DNA of 64,000 bases from Stenotrophomonas indicatrix (GCF_002750975.1 NZ_PEJS01000001.1:744001-808000), one strand, 5' to 3'. Shown: positions 1-8,956, counted from the first letter of the stretch. A program made the numbers and translations. Notes: generated by a model from the sequence alone, not told the origin.

Positions 1-667
1 TCCAGCGTCGCAGCAGGTTGTGGTACACGCCGGTCAGCTGCAGCACCGCGTCGGCATCGCCATTGGTCTGCCGCAGGCGCTCGATGGAAGTATCCATCTC
101 CCACAGCAGGCGACGCTGCACATCGTCGCGGATCATGCTCTGCACCCAGAAGAACGATGCCACGCGCGCACCGCGGGTGACCGGAGTGACCTTGTGCAGG
201 CTGCTGGAGGGATACACGATCAGATCACCGGCCGGCAGTTTCACTTCGTGCTCGCCGTAGGTATCACTGATGATCAGCTCACCGCCGTCGTACTCGTCCG
301 GGTCGGACAGGAACAGCGTGCAGGAGATGTCCGAACGCAGCTGCTCGCCGTTGGCCAGGTTCATCACCGCGCCATCGACGTGGAAGCCGTAGGTGCCGCC
401 GCCGCTGTAGCGGTTGAAGCGCGGTGGCAGGTACTTCAAGGGCAGCGCGGCGGCAAAGAACAGCGGGCTGCGCTTGAGCGCGGCCAGCACCACGGAGGCC
501 AGCGCAGCCTTCAGCGGTGAGGCATCGGGCAACTGCTCGTTGTGTTTGACCTGCGCACCCTGTGAGCCGACCGTCTCGCGTCCGTCGGTCCAGTCGGCAG
601 CGTCCAGCCGCTGGCGGATCTGCGCCACTTCTTCAGGTGCAAGCACGTTGGGGATGTGCAGCAGCAT
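1..667 (-). CDS. piuC: PKHD-type Fe(II)/2-oxoglutarate hydroxylase PiuC (3' end cut by window)
   Basis: Reading from the ATG at 667, the frame runs open to the window edge for 222 codons, so only the last few residues of a protein usually about 226 residues long are missing. It is a Fe(II)/2-oxoglutarate dioxygenase of the PiuC/YbiX type. The iron site is visible as the HVD of YGFHVDGAV (about residue 95), a distal histidine in [10 protein letters not shown] and a 2-oxoglutarate-binding arginine shortly after. PiuC-type genes are regularly found beside Fiu/PiuA catecholate receptors, as here, where it lies 51 bp downstream of the receptor. Its substrate is not known with certainty. It is probably iron-regulated through the Fur site at the head of the operon. 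Confidence 0.9.
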   Translation of the reverse strand, partial: MLLHIPNVLAPEEVAQIRQRLDAADWTDGRETVGSQGAQVKHNEQLPDASPLKAALASVVLAALKRSPLFFAAALPLKYLPPRFNRYSGGGTYGFHVDGAVMNLANGEQLRSDISCTLFLSDPDEYDGGELIISDTYGEHEVKLPAGDLIVYPSSSLHKVTPVTRGARVASFFWVQSMIRDDVQRRLLWEMDTSIERLRQTNGDADAVLQLTGVYHNLLRRW

Positions 668-718
668 GGCGGTTCCTCATCGATGCGCGGGGGAGACGGG
701 CTCCCCCGCGCCATGACA

Positions 719-3043
719 TCAGAAGCGGACGTCCGCGCTGAGCAGGAAGGTGCGCGGGGCGCCCGGGGTGTAACGGTAGCCGCTCTTGTTGATGCTGGCC
801 ACGTACTGCTTGTCGAACAGGTTGTAACCGTTCAAGCGCAGCGAGATGGAGTCATTGATCGCCCAGGACACGACGGCGTCATAGACAACGTAGGACTTGG
901 TGAACGATGGGGTACCCACCGCACCGTCGGTGCCACGGTGCATGCCACCGGCATAGCGCACGCCGCCACCGATGGTCAGGCCGAAGGGTAGGGTGTAACT
1001 GGTCCAGCCGGTAAACGTGTCGGCCGGGGTGTAGGTCAGGTTGGTGGTGCCATCGGCGGCTACCTTGGCACCTTCCTTCACCTCGGTGTCGAGGTGGCTG
1101 TAGCCGGCGGTGACCGACCAGTTGTCGGTCAGGCGACCGACTGCAGAGAGCTCCACGCCCTTGACCCGCTTGCTGCCGGTCTGGGTCGGGTTGCCGGCAT
1201 CGTCGAGCACGGTGGTGTTGATCTCGTTGTCAACGTCGGTCTGGAACAGCGCCAGATTCACTGCAAGCGCGTCATCCAGGAACGCCCACTTGCTGCCAAC
1301 TTCGAAGGTTTTGGCCTTCTGCGGGTCGAGCTTGGGGTTGTCTGCACTGCTGGCCGAGCTGCTCAGCTGGAAGTTCGCGCCGCCAGGAGGCTGCTGCGAG
1401 ACGGCGTAGTTGGCATAGATGCTGACCGTCTCGCCCACTTTGTACAGTGCACCGAGCTTCCAGTTCAGCAGCGTGTCGGACGCTTCCAGGGTCGGGTTGC
1501 GCAGCACGGTGCCGGTTGGATTGCTGCCGCATGCCGGGCCACCGCGACCACCGCACACCGATGCGCTTGCGTACTCGGTCTTGTAGTGGTCGGCGCGCAC
1601 GCCCGCGGTAAGCAGGAAGCTCTCGCCGAAGGACAGGGTATCGAACAGATAGGCCGAGGAGGTTGTGGTCTTGCCGTGGGCATCGGCGCCATTGTGCGCC
1701 CAGGTCAGCCCGCCCACGTTCCAGTCGGGGTTGTACAGATTCGCTGCCGGCCAGGTGGTGCCGCCGGTGGCGGCCTGCCCGTAGCTGTCCAGCTCTTCGC
1801 GGGTGAATTCCAGGCCGGTGCTAAGCGCATGACCGACGCTGCCGGTGTTGAAGTCGGCGCGCAGGTTCAACTGATCGGTGAGGATGGTGTTGCGCTGGTC
1901 CTTGAAGGTCGGCAGGCTGCGCGCGATCGCGTAGGTCGATAGATCGGCCGGATTGGTGTAGCTGATGTTGCCGGTCGGGCGGCCATTCGCACCGCGAACG
2001 CCGGTACCCATGAAGGCCGTCAGCAGGTAGTCCTGTTCTGTGCGGCCCCAACGCGTGGTGTTGGTCAGGCGCAGCGTGTCGCTGAAGTCGTGTTCGAAGC
2101 GGAACGTGGCCATCTTCGCGGTCACGTCATCATGGTCTGCACGCGTACCGTAGAAGTTCTCCGGGTTCACCGGATGACCGGCCAGCGCTTCCAGGGTCGG
2201 CTGCGCGGTCCAGCCAGGCAGGCCCAGGGTCGGCACGCCGCCATCGGGCACGTTGTCCTGCTTCACGTACAGCAGGTTGAGGTAGTAGCGGGTAGCGGTG
2301 CCCAGGCCGAAGGCCAGCGATGGCGCAATACCCCAGCGCTTGTTCTGCACATGGTCGCGGCCCGGCTGGTCGCTGTCCTGCCACATCGCATTGACGCGCA
2401 GCGCGCTGGTCGCACCCAGCGCCTGGTTCCAGTCGCCGGTGGTGCGTCGCTGCTGGTCGCTGCCCAGCGACACGCTGGCCGACGTCGCGTCCTGCAGATT
2501 GGCCTGCTTGCTGACCAGATTGATCGCACCGGTCGGTGCGGAGCGGCCATTGTCGGTGCCGGCCGGGCCCTTCGTCACTTCCACCTGTTCGATGTTGAAT
2601 ACATCGCGCGAGATCGAGCCAAGGTCGCGCACGCCGTCGACGAACAGGCTGTTGGAGGTGTCGAAGCCACGCATGAACAGTGCGTCGCCGGTGGTGGTGT
2701 TGCCGTTTTCACCGGCATAGAAGGTGCCCACGCCGGGGCTGTTGCGCAGTGCCTCGGTCAGGGTGGTGGCACCCTGCTGGTTGAACAGGTCGCTGGTGAT
2801 GATCTGGATGGTCTGCGGGGTGTCCTGCAGGCGCTGTGTGAACTTGGGAGAGGCAACCTTGTCAGCCTTGTAGCCGCGAACTGCATGGACGTCGACCTTG
2901 TCCAGGGTGCGGGCGTTGTCGGTGGCTTCGGCGTGGGCCAGCACAGGCAGCGCGGCCAGGCCGAGGCCGGCAGCGAGGCTGGCGGTGGCCAGCGGCAGGG
3001 TACGAAGCGGCGAAGCGTGCTTGCGGCTTTTGATCGGGTTCAT
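719..3043 (-). CDS. fiu: TonB-dependent catecholate siderophore receptor (Fiu/PiuA type)
   Basis: A 774-residue outer-membrane receptor for ferric catecholates. It has an alanine-rich signal peptide (about residues 1-38), a TonB-box-like segment (TLDKVDVHAV), a plug domain with typical motifs (DTPQTIQIITSDL, LFVDGVRDLGSISRDVFNIEQVEVTKGP) and a 22-strand barrel ending in the aromatic-terminated strand LLSADVRF. The adjacent piuC gene strengthens assignment to the Fiu/PiuA group. Receptors of this group are known to admit siderophore-conjugated beta-lactams in other species; that is family knowledge and is not shown by this sequence. The start at 3043 gives a standard signal peptide. The gene sits second in a Fur-box operon. 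Confidence 0.92.
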   Translation of the reverse strand: MNPIKSRKHASPLRTLPLATASLAAGLGLAALPVLAHAEATDNARTLDKVDVHAVRGYKADKVASPKFTQRLQDTPQTIQIITSDLFNQQGATTLTEALRNSPGVGTFYAGENGNTTTGDALFMRGFDTSNSLFVDGVRDLGSISRDVFNIEQVEVTKGPAGTDNGRSAPTGAINLVSKQANLQDATSASVSLGSDQQRRTTGDWNQALGATSALRVNAMWQDSDQPGRDHVQNKRWGIAPSLAFGLGTATRYYLNLLYVKQDNVPDGGVPTLGLPGWTAQPTLEALAGHPVNPENFYGTRADHDDVTAKMATFRFEHDFSDTLRLTNTTRWGRTEQDYLLTAFMGTGVRGANGRPTGNISYTNPADLSTYAIARSLPTFKDQRNTILTDQLNLRADFNTGSVGHALSTGLEFTREELDSYGQAATGGTTWPAANLYNPDWNVGGLTWAHNGADAHGKTTTSSAYLFDTLSFGESFLLTAGVRADHYKTEYASASVCGGRGGPACGSNPTGTVLRNPTLEASDTLLNWKLGALYKVGETVSIYANYAVSQQPPGGANFQLSSSASSADNPKLDPQKAKTFEVGSKWAFLDDALAVNLALFQTDVDNEINTTVLDDAGNPTQTGSKRVKGVELSAVGRLTDNWSVTAGYSHLDTEVKEGAKVAADGTTNLTYTPADTFTGWTSYTLPFGLTIGGGVRYAGGMHRGTDGAVGTPSFTKSYVVYDAVVSWAINDSISLRLNGYNLFDKQYVASINKSGYRYTPGAPRTFLLSADVRF

Positions 3044-3151
3044 GGGCGTCTGCAGAGAAGGAACAGGAAGGAGCCGCCGGCGCTGGACAGCGCGGCAACA
3101 GGAAGGGAAAGGGAAATGCAGTCCAGCGGCTGCGCAGCGCGCAGAAAAGCG

Positions 3152-3541
3152 TCAGGCCAGCTGCGCGGGCGGTGCGTGCGAAGGCGGCTGGCGACGATCG
3201 ATCACGGGGACCGGCGGATCAGGCATCGCCGGCGTCGGAGCGTCTGCTGGGGCATGTTCCGGGCGCTGCAGGCACAGCCGCCGTAGTACCGGGGGCTTGT
3301 CGCCCCGGCTTCCTTCCGGCTCGGATTCCGCGCGTTGCATCGCGTGCTCGTGGGGCAGCGAATATGGGGGCGAAGACGGCGCTACGCCCTGGACGTAGGT
3401 TCCGGGCGCATCTGTCAGCGTGCTCCGTCCTTCCTGCAACGCCGACCAGCCCAACCACAGAGTCAGCAGCGCGGCCACAAGCAGTGGCCAACCCCGACGG
3501 GCAAGCTGGCACAGCAGGACGGTAGGCGCGGGCGAGGCCAT
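3152..3541 (-). CDS. small proline-rich membrane protein of unknown function heading the receptor operon
   Basis: 129 residues. It has a short N-terminal stretch, one hydrophobic segment (about residues 16-32, WPLLVAALLTLWLGWSAL), and a long proline/charged C-terminal half that would face the periplasm. No family is recognised. It is accepted as a gene because its ATG lies 47 bp downstream of a good Fur box and it is followed after 108 bp by the siderophore receptor on the same strand. The one-span, proline-rich layout recalls TonB-like or accessory envelope proteins, but the characteristic TonB C-terminal domain is absent. A role in iron uptake is inferred from position only. Confidence 0.6.
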   Translation of the reverse strand: MASPAPTVLLCQLARRGWPLLVAALLTLWLGWSALQEGRSTLTDAPGTYVQGVAPSSPPYSLPHEHAMQRAESEPEGSRGDKPPVLRRLCLQRPEHAPADAPTPAMPDPPVPVIDRRQPPSHAPPAQLA

Positions 3542-3574
3542 GGCGCAGGTGGAGTCGTGACGAAGATGTTAGTT

Positions 3575-3607
3575 AGCATAACACCAACGATAATGATTCG
3601 CATCTGC
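3575..3607 (-). promoter_or_regulatory. Fur box and promoter of the receptor operon
   Basis: On the minus strand, 3607-3589 reads GCAGATGCGAATCATTATC, matching 14 of 19 positions of the consensus Fur box, including an unbroken AATCATTATC half. A -10-like TATGCT lies just downstream at 3580-3575, so Fur would cover the -35 region, the classic repression geometry. The first start codon of the operon is at 3541. Confidence 0.75.
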
Positions 3608-3703
3608 GTGATTTGTACGCGGCTCCGAGTTACGCGCAGGGCCCCTGAAAGGCCCTCCAGGCGCCCGTCAGGAGAACCACCCCGTGGGTGGGTGCCCTAG
3701 GCT

Positions 3704-4036
3704 TCAATCGCGGTCGTCGCGGGTCCAGATGGCGTCGTGTTCGCGCTTCACCGGAAACTTCGGCACTGCGGTATAGGCCGGCGCACACAGGGCGCGGCCG
3801 TCCCGCACGTCGAAGCGCGCGCCATGCAGTACGCATTCAACGCTGCCCTCGGCGGTGTTGAACTCACCCGAGGACAGCTCGAACTCCTCATGCGTGCACT
3901 GGTCTTCCAACGCGTAGAGCTCGCCGTCGAGGTTGAACACCACGATCGGTGTGCCGGTCACTTCGTCGAACACGCTCTTCATTTCGCCCGGCAGCAGTTC
4001 GGCGCCGGCACAGACAAAGGTCCAGGCCTCGCTCAC
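3704..4036 (-). CDS. Rieske [2Fe-2S] ferredoxin-like protein
   Basis: 110-residue single-domain Rieske protein. The cluster ligands are visible as C47-x-H49 (QCTHEE) and C68-x-x-H71 (CVLHGA), the order used by dioxygenase-type ferredoxins. The start is GTG at 4036, whose GTGA overlaps the TGA of the upstream acetyltransferase gene, indicating translational coupling. No oxygenase partner is present nearby. It lies near the suf operon but is separated from it by two plus-strand genes, so a link to Fe-S assembly is only positional. A general small electron carrier is the most that can be supported. Confidence 0.85.
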   Translation of the reverse strand: MSEAWTFVCAGAELLPGEMKSVFDEVTGTPIVVFNLDGELYALEDQCTHEEFELSSGEFNTAEGSVECVLHGARFDVRDGRALCAPAYTAVPKFPVKREHDAIWTRDDRD

Positions 4037-4572
4037 GCGGTGGCTCCGGCCAGCGGCTTTTCCAGGATCTCGAAGCGCAGGTCGTCGCGCTTGGGGATGC
4101 CGAAACGTTCGTCGCCATACGGGAACGGCTTCTTGACGCCGGTGCGCTGGTAACCGCGGCGCTCATAGAAGGCGATCAGTTCGTCGCGGATGTCGATCAC
4201 GGTCATCTGCATCACCGGCACGTTCCATTCGCGTGCGGCGAGGGCTTCGGCCGCGTCCATCAACTGCTTGCCGACGCCGCCGCCCTGCTGGGCCGGGTCG
4301 ACCGAGAACATGCCGAAGTAGCCCTTGCCGTCGACGTCGGCGACGTGGGCACAGGCCACGAGCTGGCCGTCGCGTTCGGCCAGCAGGATGGTCGAGCGCG
4401 GGCGGTCCAGGTCGCCCTGGATGCCTTCGGCATCGACGCGGGCGCCGTCCAGCAGGTCGGCTTCAGTGGTCCAGCCGACGCGGCTGGCGTCGCCGCGGTA
4501 GGCCGAGGTGACCAGGGTGATCAGGGCGGGGATGTCGGCCGATGTGGCGGCGCGGAAGGTCAGAGTGCTCAT
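4033..4572 (-). CDS. GNAT-family N-acetyltransferase
   Basis: 179-residue GNAT acetyltransferase. The acetyl-CoA-binding motif A is seen at VDPAQQGGGVGKQLM (about residue 110), preceded by the beta strand GYFGMFSV and followed by FYERRGYQRTG, the usual C-terminal motif B. It starts at ATG 4572 and overlaps the downstream Rieske gene by 4 nt, so the two are expressed together. The substrate cannot be predicted from sequence. Confidence 0.85.
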   Translation of the reverse strand: MSTLTFRAATSADIPALITLVTSAYRGDASRVGWTTEADLLDGARVDAEGIQGDLDRPRSTILLAERDGQLVACAHVADVDGKGYFGMFSVDPAQQGGGVGKQLMDAAEALAAREWNVPVMQMTVIDIRDELIAFYERRGYQRTGVKKPFPYGDERFGIPKRDDLRFEILEKPLAGATA

Positions 4573-4628
4573 GGGGGCATTCTAGGTGGGGCGGGGGCGG
4601 GCGCAAAATGGGTCGAGGCAATGGGCCA

Positions 4629-4668
4629 GGGTCAGATCCCTTTCGCGCCGCGAAAGGGCTCTGACCCC
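4629..4668. repeat. 40-bp hairpin repeat, left copy (GGGTCAG...CTGACCC)
   Basis: A near-perfect palindrome whose arms begin GGGTCAGATCCCTTTCGCG and end with the complement. A second copy in opposite orientation is at 5608-5649. Together they bracket the two small plus-strand genes between the acetyltransferase and sufS. It is distinct from the GTAG-ended SMAG palindromes elsewhere in the window. Confidence 0.85.
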
Positions 4669-4744
4669 ATCCCTGAATCCCACCCTGCGAAAACGACGGC
4701 ACTATGGGAACAAGGATCCAGGGAGGATCCAGAGGGCCGTGACC

Positions 4745-5050
4745 ATGCGATTCGACGCTGTTGTCTCCGTTCGCTTCCTGCAGAGCGCCGAAGGTGGGAG
4801 GCGCACTGACATCGTGGGACAGGTATACGCCTGCCCGTTGTTCGTGGCGGGCCGAGTATTTGACTGCCGCGTGCTATTGCAGGAAGGACGGGCCGTCCTT
4901 GGGGAGAGCTACGAACTTCCCGTTGCGTTCCTGTTCCCGGAGGACGCGCTCGCCGTGGCCAACGTGGGAGAGGGCGTCTCGCTGTGGGAGGGAAGGACGA
5001 TTGCGCGCGGCCGGATTCTGCGTGTCGCCTGGAGGCGATTGCAGGAGTGA
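4745..5050 (+). CDS. hypothetical protein, 101 aa
   Basis: A compact soluble protein of 101 residues with alternating beta-strand-like segments (FDAVVSVRFLQ, VYACPLFVAGRVFDCRVLL, GRILRVAWRRL) and no signal peptide or membrane span. No family is recognised. Segments such as SYELPVAFLFPEDALA and VGEGVSLWEGRTIARGRI suggest a small beta-barrel of the kind seen in proteins related to elongation-factor domain 2. That is only a fold impression. The ATG at 4745 follows the left hairpin repeat. Codon use is like its neighbours. It is one of two plus-strand genes in an otherwise minus-strand stretch. Confidence 0.6.
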   Translation: MRFDAVVSVRFLQSAEGGRRTDIVGQVYACPLFVAGRVFDCRVLLQEGRAVLGESYELPVAFLFPEDALAVANVGEGVSLWEGRTIARGRILRVAWRRLQE

Positions 5051-5255
5051 GCCGGTGATGGGGCCACATGCCTTCTGCAATCTTCCGCGCGCGAGGCAGC
5101 GTGGGGAAACGAGCGAGGCTACGGCTGAATCGCGAACGCCGTAGAGGTTGAGGTTGCGCATGGACTTTGCTCCCGCGGTGCACAGATCCGCACGGAAGCG
5201 ATGAGGCGTTACCCGCATGATGCGTACCAGGGATGGCAAAGCGACCACCTACCCG

Positions 5256-5597
5256 ATGCTGCGCCTGCGCGTGCTTGCGCTAGCCGTTCTTGCGGTGTCG
5301 GCGTGCTCAGGGTTGACCGACACTGTCGTGGTCGTCAGGAACGTGGGCTCCCAGCGCATCGACGCGGTGCAGATCGACGCTGGCGGTCGAGTGACTGAGC
5401 TCGGGGCGATCGATGCAAATGCACAGGTTTCGATGACGCCGGTGGTCCAGCAGGACTCGTCCGTATCCGTGCGCTATCGGGAAGCAGGCCTCGAGGTCGC
5501 GTGCCTGGGTGATGTGTACCTGACGCAGAATCTGCGGGCACGCATCGAGGTGCAGGTGGGCGATGGCACGTGCAAGGTCGTGGATGCCACCCGCTAG
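5256..5597 (+). CDS. small lipoprotein, unknown function
   Basis: A lipoprotein of 113 residues if it starts at ATG 5256 (an in-frame ATG at 5217 would add 13 residues before the signal). The leader is MLRLRVLALAVLAVSAC with a lipobox ending at the cysteine. The mature part is beta-rich (TDTVVVVRNVGSQRIDAV) and has one further cysteine pair candidate (AC...TC). No named family is recognised. It lies just before the right copy of the hairpin repeat at 5608-5649. Confidence 0.65.
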   Translation: MLRLRVLALAVLAVSACSGLTDTVVVVRNVGSQRIDAVQIDAGGRVTELGAIDANAQVSMTPVVQQDSSVSVRYREAGLEVACLGDVYLTQNLRARIEVQVGDGTCKVVDATR

Positions 5598-5607
5598 CTG
5601 GGTGGCC

Positions 5608-5649
5608 GGGGTCAGAGCCCTTTTCGCGGTGCGAATGGGATCTGACCCC
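5608..5649. repeat. hairpin repeat, right copy, inverted relative to 4629-4668
   Basis: GGGGTCAGAGCCC ... GGGATCTGACCCC. Compared with the left copy, the GATCCC and GAGCCC arms are swapped, so the two copies lie in opposite orientations. It starts 11 bp after the lipoprotein stop and could also act as a transcript-end hairpin. Confidence 0.85.
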
Positions 5650-5676
5650 GGATTGCCGCTCTGCCGGTGTGCGGGC

Positions 5677-6933
5677 TCACCCCAACAGCTTCCGCACCTT
5701 CGTCAACGCACTCATGAACCGCTCGATCTCTTCATGCGTGTTGTAGAACGCCAGCGAGGCACGGCAGGTTGCCGCCACGCCGTAGTACTGCAGCAGCGGA
5801 TGCGCGCAGTGCTGGCCCGAGCGCACGGCCACACCTTCCAGATCCAGCAGGGTAGCCAGATCGTGCGCATGGGCGCCGTCGATCAGGAATGACACCACCG
5901 CGGCCTTTTCCGGTGCCTCGCCGATGATGCGCAGGCCATCGACCCGGCGCAGCTCTTCGGTGAAGTGCGCCAGCAGCTCGGCTTCGCGCGCTTCCACGTG
6001 GTCCAGGCCGACGTTCTGCAGATAGTCGGCCGCCACGCCGAGGCCGATGAAGCCGGCGATGTTGGGGGTGCCGGCTTCAAACTTGTGCGGGGCGTCGTTG
6101 AACACGGTGCCGTCGAAGCTGACTTCCTTGATCATCTCGCCGCCGCCCAGGAACGGCGGCATCGCGTCCAGATGCTCGCGACGCGCCCACAGCGCACCGG
6201 TGCCGGTCGGGCCGCACATCTTGTGGCCGGTGATGGCGTAGAAGTCGCAGCCGATCGCGGTGACATCGACCTTGCGGTGCGGTGCGGCCTGCGAGCCGTC
6301 GACCACGGTGACGATGCCGCGCTTGCGCGCTTCGCGGCAGATCTCGCGCACCGGGTTGATGGTGCCGAGTACGTTGGAGACATGGGCCACGGCCAGCAGC
6401 TTGACCTCGGCGGTCATCGCCGCGCGCAGTGCGTCCAGGTCCAGCGCGCCGTCGGGAGTGATCTCGGCCACGCGGATGGTCGCGCCGGTGCGCTGGGCGA
6501 CCAGCTGCCACGGCACGATGTTGGCGTGGTGTTCCATGCGCGAAACCAGGATCACGTCGCCGGCCTTCAGCCGGGGCAGGGCCCACGAGTAGGCAACCAG
6601 ATTGATCGCGAAGGTGGTGCCGCTGCACAGCACCAGGTCGTTGCTGCGCACGTTGAGGAAACGGGCCAGCTTGTTGCGTGCGCCTTCGTAGGCGTCGGTG
6701 GCCTCGGTACCCAGCGCATGCACGGCACGGCTGACGTTGGCGTTGTAGCGACGGTAGAACTCGTCAACCGCGCCGATCACCTGCACCGGCTTCTGGCCGG
6801 TGTTGGCGTTGTCGAAATAGACCAGCGGCTTGCCGTGCACTTCGCGCATCAGCAGCGGGAAGTCCAGGCGCACGCGCGCCCAGTCGGGGGCGTCGGCGGG
6901 TGCTTCGATCGGTCGCGGGGTGGACAGGTTCAT
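5677..6933 (-). CDS. sufS: cysteine desulfurase SufS
   Basis: 418-residue class V aminotransferase fold PLP enzyme that takes sulfur from cysteine for Fe-S cluster assembly. The PLP lysine is K238 (AITGHKMCGP), the stacking histidine lies in SRMEHHANIVPW (about 134), and the active-site cysteine is C376 in SGQHCAHPLL, the SufS (group II) arrangement. It overlaps sufD by 4 nt (ATGA). It is the last gene of the operon; no SufE or SufU partner is seen in the window. Confidence 0.97.
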   Translation of the reverse strand: MNLSTPRPIEAPADAPDWARVRLDFPLLMREVHGKPLVYFDNANTGQKPVQVIGAVDEFYRRYNANVSRAVHALGTEATDAYEGARNKLARFLNVRSNDLVLCSGTTFAINLVAYSWALPRLKAGDVILVSRMEHHANIVPWQLVAQRTGATIRVAEITPDGALDLDALRAAMTAEVKLLAVAHVSNVLGTINPVREICREARKRGIVTVVDGSQAAPHRKVDVTAIGCDFYAITGHKMCGPTGTGALWARREHLDAMPPFLGGGEMIKEVSFDGTVFNDAPHKFEAGTPNIAGFIGLGVAADYLQNVGLDHVEAREAELLAHFTEELRRVDGLRIIGEAPEKAAVVSFLIDGAHAHDLATLLDLEGVAVRSGQHCAHPLLQYYGVAATCRASLAFYNTHEEIERFMSALTKVRKLLG

Positions 6934-8192
6934 GCCACGCCCGCCTCAGCCAGCGCCTTGTCCAGCCGGCGTGCCAGCTGTTCGCGCAGCGCTTCGGGCA
7001 GCACCCTCAGCGGCTCGTGGCAGAACGCGGCGCTCAGCAGCGCCTGCGCCTGGGCCTGCGGCAGGCCGCGCGAACGCAGGTAGAACAGCGCGTTGGCGTC
7101 GAGCTGGCCGACGGTGGCACCGTGTGCGGCCTTCACTTCGTCGGCGTCGATCACCAGCGTCGGCTGGGTATCGATCTCGGCGTCGGCCGACAGCAGCAGG
7201 TTCTTGTTGGACAGGTTGGCGTCGGTGCCATCGGCACCGGCACGGATCTGGATGCCGCCATGGAACACCACGCGGCTGCGGTTGGCGGCCACGCCACGCC
7301 ACTGCAGCTCGGCGCTGGTGTCGCGGGCGATGTGGTCGATGCCCAGGCGGGTATCGACGTGGCGGCGGCCGTTGCCGAGCAGCACGCCATTGGCAGTCAG
7401 CTGGGCGTTGTCGCCTTCCAGACGCACGTTGAGCTCATGGCGGCTGAGCGCGGCGCCCAGCTCCAGGTCCACGCGGTGGTACTGCGCGTCCTTGGCCAGC
7501 ACCGCGTCGGTGCGCAGGAAGCTGGTCTGGCGCGCGCTGCCGGCCTGCACGCGGGCGTGCTTGAGCACCGCATCGCGGGCGACGTGGGCGTGCAGTACCG
7601 TGTTGTCCAGATGCGCCGAATCACCGACGCTGAAGCGGTGCTCGACCACGCCCAGGCTGGCGCCGGCACGCAGTTCGATCAGGTGCCGGTGGTGCCAGGC
7701 CAGATCGGTGTCGCCGGCCACGCTGGCGAATACCAGCTGCAGCGGCACCTCGACCTGCACGCCATCGTCCACGCGCAGCACCACGCCTTCATCGGCAAGG
7801 GCGGCGTTGAGGCGGGCGAACACATCGTCACTGCGATCGTAGCGGCGGCCGAGGAAGCGCACGGCGTCCTCGCCAGCGGCCAGTGCAGAAGACAACGTTT
7901 CCAGCTGCACGCCGGCCGGCAGGCCCTGCACGTCGCTCAGCGCGTCGTTGAGGCGGCCATTGACGAACACCAGGCGCGGTGCCGGGATGTCCTCCAGCGC
8001 GGCGGCATCCAGCAACGCCGGGGCCAACGGTGCGGCCGCGAAGCTGCGACGCTCCAGCTGGCGCAGCGAGGTGTACTTCCAGGTTTCGCTGCGTGCGCCG
8101 GGCAGGCCGTCGCGCAGCACGCTGTCGAGCACTTCGCGGCGCGCATCGCTGCCGCAGAAGGCCTGGGCCATGGAGTCGAGCAGGGCGCTCAT
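6930..8192 (-). CDS. sufD: Fe-S assembly scaffold subunit SufD
   Basis: 420-residue SufD. The C-terminal half has the SufB/SufD beta-helix core (HGGIQIRAGADGTDANLSNKN) and the closing motif LRSRGLPQAQAQALLSAAF typical of the family. It forms the SufBC2D complex that builds and transfers Fe-S clusters in the cytoplasm. It overlaps sufC by one base (stop/start TGATG type) and sufS by four. Confidence 0.96.
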   Translation of the reverse strand: MSALLDSMAQAFCGSDARREVLDSVLRDGLPGARSETWKYTSLRQLERRSFAAAPLAPALLDAAALEDIPAPRLVFVNGRLNDALSDVQGLPAGVQLETLSSALAAGEDAVRFLGRRYDRSDDVFARLNAALADEGVVLRVDDGVQVEVPLQLVFASVAGDTDLAWHHRHLIELRAGASLGVVEHRFSVGDSAHLDNTVLHAHVARDAVLKHARVQAGSARQTSFLRTDAVLAKDAQYHRVDLELGAALSRHELNVRLEGDNAQLTANGVLLGNGRRHVDTRLGIDHIARDTSAELQWRGVAANRSRVVFHGGIQIRAGADGTDANLSNKNLLLSADAEIDTQPTLVIDADEVKAAHGATVGQLDANALFYLRSRGLPQAQAQALLSAAFCHEPLRVLPEALREQLARRLDKALAEAGVA

Positions 8193-8956
8193 CAGACCGC
8201 CGCCTCGGGCACGACCCGGTCCTTCAGGAAGTCATAGCCGTGCGCTTCCAGTTCCAGCGCCAGTTCCGGGCCGCCGCTCTTGACGATGCGGCCATCGGCC
8301 AGCACGTGCACGACGTCCGGCTTGATGTAGTCCAGCAGGCGCTGGTAGTGGGTGATGACCAGGAACGAGCGGTCGGCGCTGCGCAGCGCGTTGACGCCGT
8401 CGGCCACGCTCTTCAGTGCATCGATGTCCAGGCCCGAATCGGTTTCGTCCAGGATCGCCAGCTTCGGCTCGAGCACGGCCAGCTGGAAGATCTCGTTGCG
8501 CTTCTTCTCGCCACCGGAGAAGCCTTCGTTGACGCCACGGTGCAGCAGTTCGTCCTTCAGGTGCAGCACGGCCAGCTTCTGCCGCACCAGCTTGAGGAAC
8601 TGCATGGAATCGAGCTCTTCCTCGCCGCGCGCCTTGCGCTGTGCATTCAGCGCGGCGCGCAGGAAGTAGGTGTTGTTCACGCCGGGGATTTCCACCGGGT
8701 ACTGGAACGCCAGGAACAGGCCGGCAGCGGCGCGCGCTTCCGGGTCCTGGTCGAGCAGGTCGACGCCTTCGAACTGCACGCTGCCTTCGCTGACCTCATA
8801 GCCGTCGCGGCCAGCCAGGACATTGCCCAGGGTGGACTTGCCGGCGCCGTTGGGGCCCATGATGGCGTGCACCTGGCCGGGCTTCACTTCCAGGGACAGG
8901 CCCTTGAGGATTTCCTTGTCGCCGATGCGGGCGTGGAGGTTTTCGATCTTCAGCAT
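8192..8956 (-). CDS. sufC: Fe-S assembly ATPase SufC
   Basis: 254-residue ABC-type ATPase. The Walker A motif is GPNGAGKST (residues 34-42), the signature is GFSGGEKKRNE, Walker B is LAILDETDSGLD, and the SufC-typical D-loop/H-loop region is SFLVITHYQRLL. It powers the SufBCD scaffold and has no membrane partner. A 75-bp gap separates it from sufB, the widest gap inside the operon. Confidence 0.97.
   Translation of the reverse strand: MLKIENLHARIGDKEILKGLSLEVKPGQVHAIMGPNGAGKSTLGNVLAGRDGYEVSEGSVQFEGVDLLDQDPEARAAAGLFLAFQYPVEIPGVNNTYFLRAALNAQRKARGEEELDSMQFLKLVRQKLAVLHLKDELLHRGVNEGFSGGEKKRNEIFQLAVLEPKLAILDETDSGLDIDALKSVADGVNALRSADRSFLVITHYQRLLDYIKPDVVHVLADGRIVKSGGPELALELEAHGYDFLKDRVVPEAAV

Noticed and set aside
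3637..3655. AGGGCC...GGCCCT hairpin downstream of the Rieske gene as a terminator
   Set aside because: A stem is present but there is no T-run on the minus strand, so it is too weak to call.
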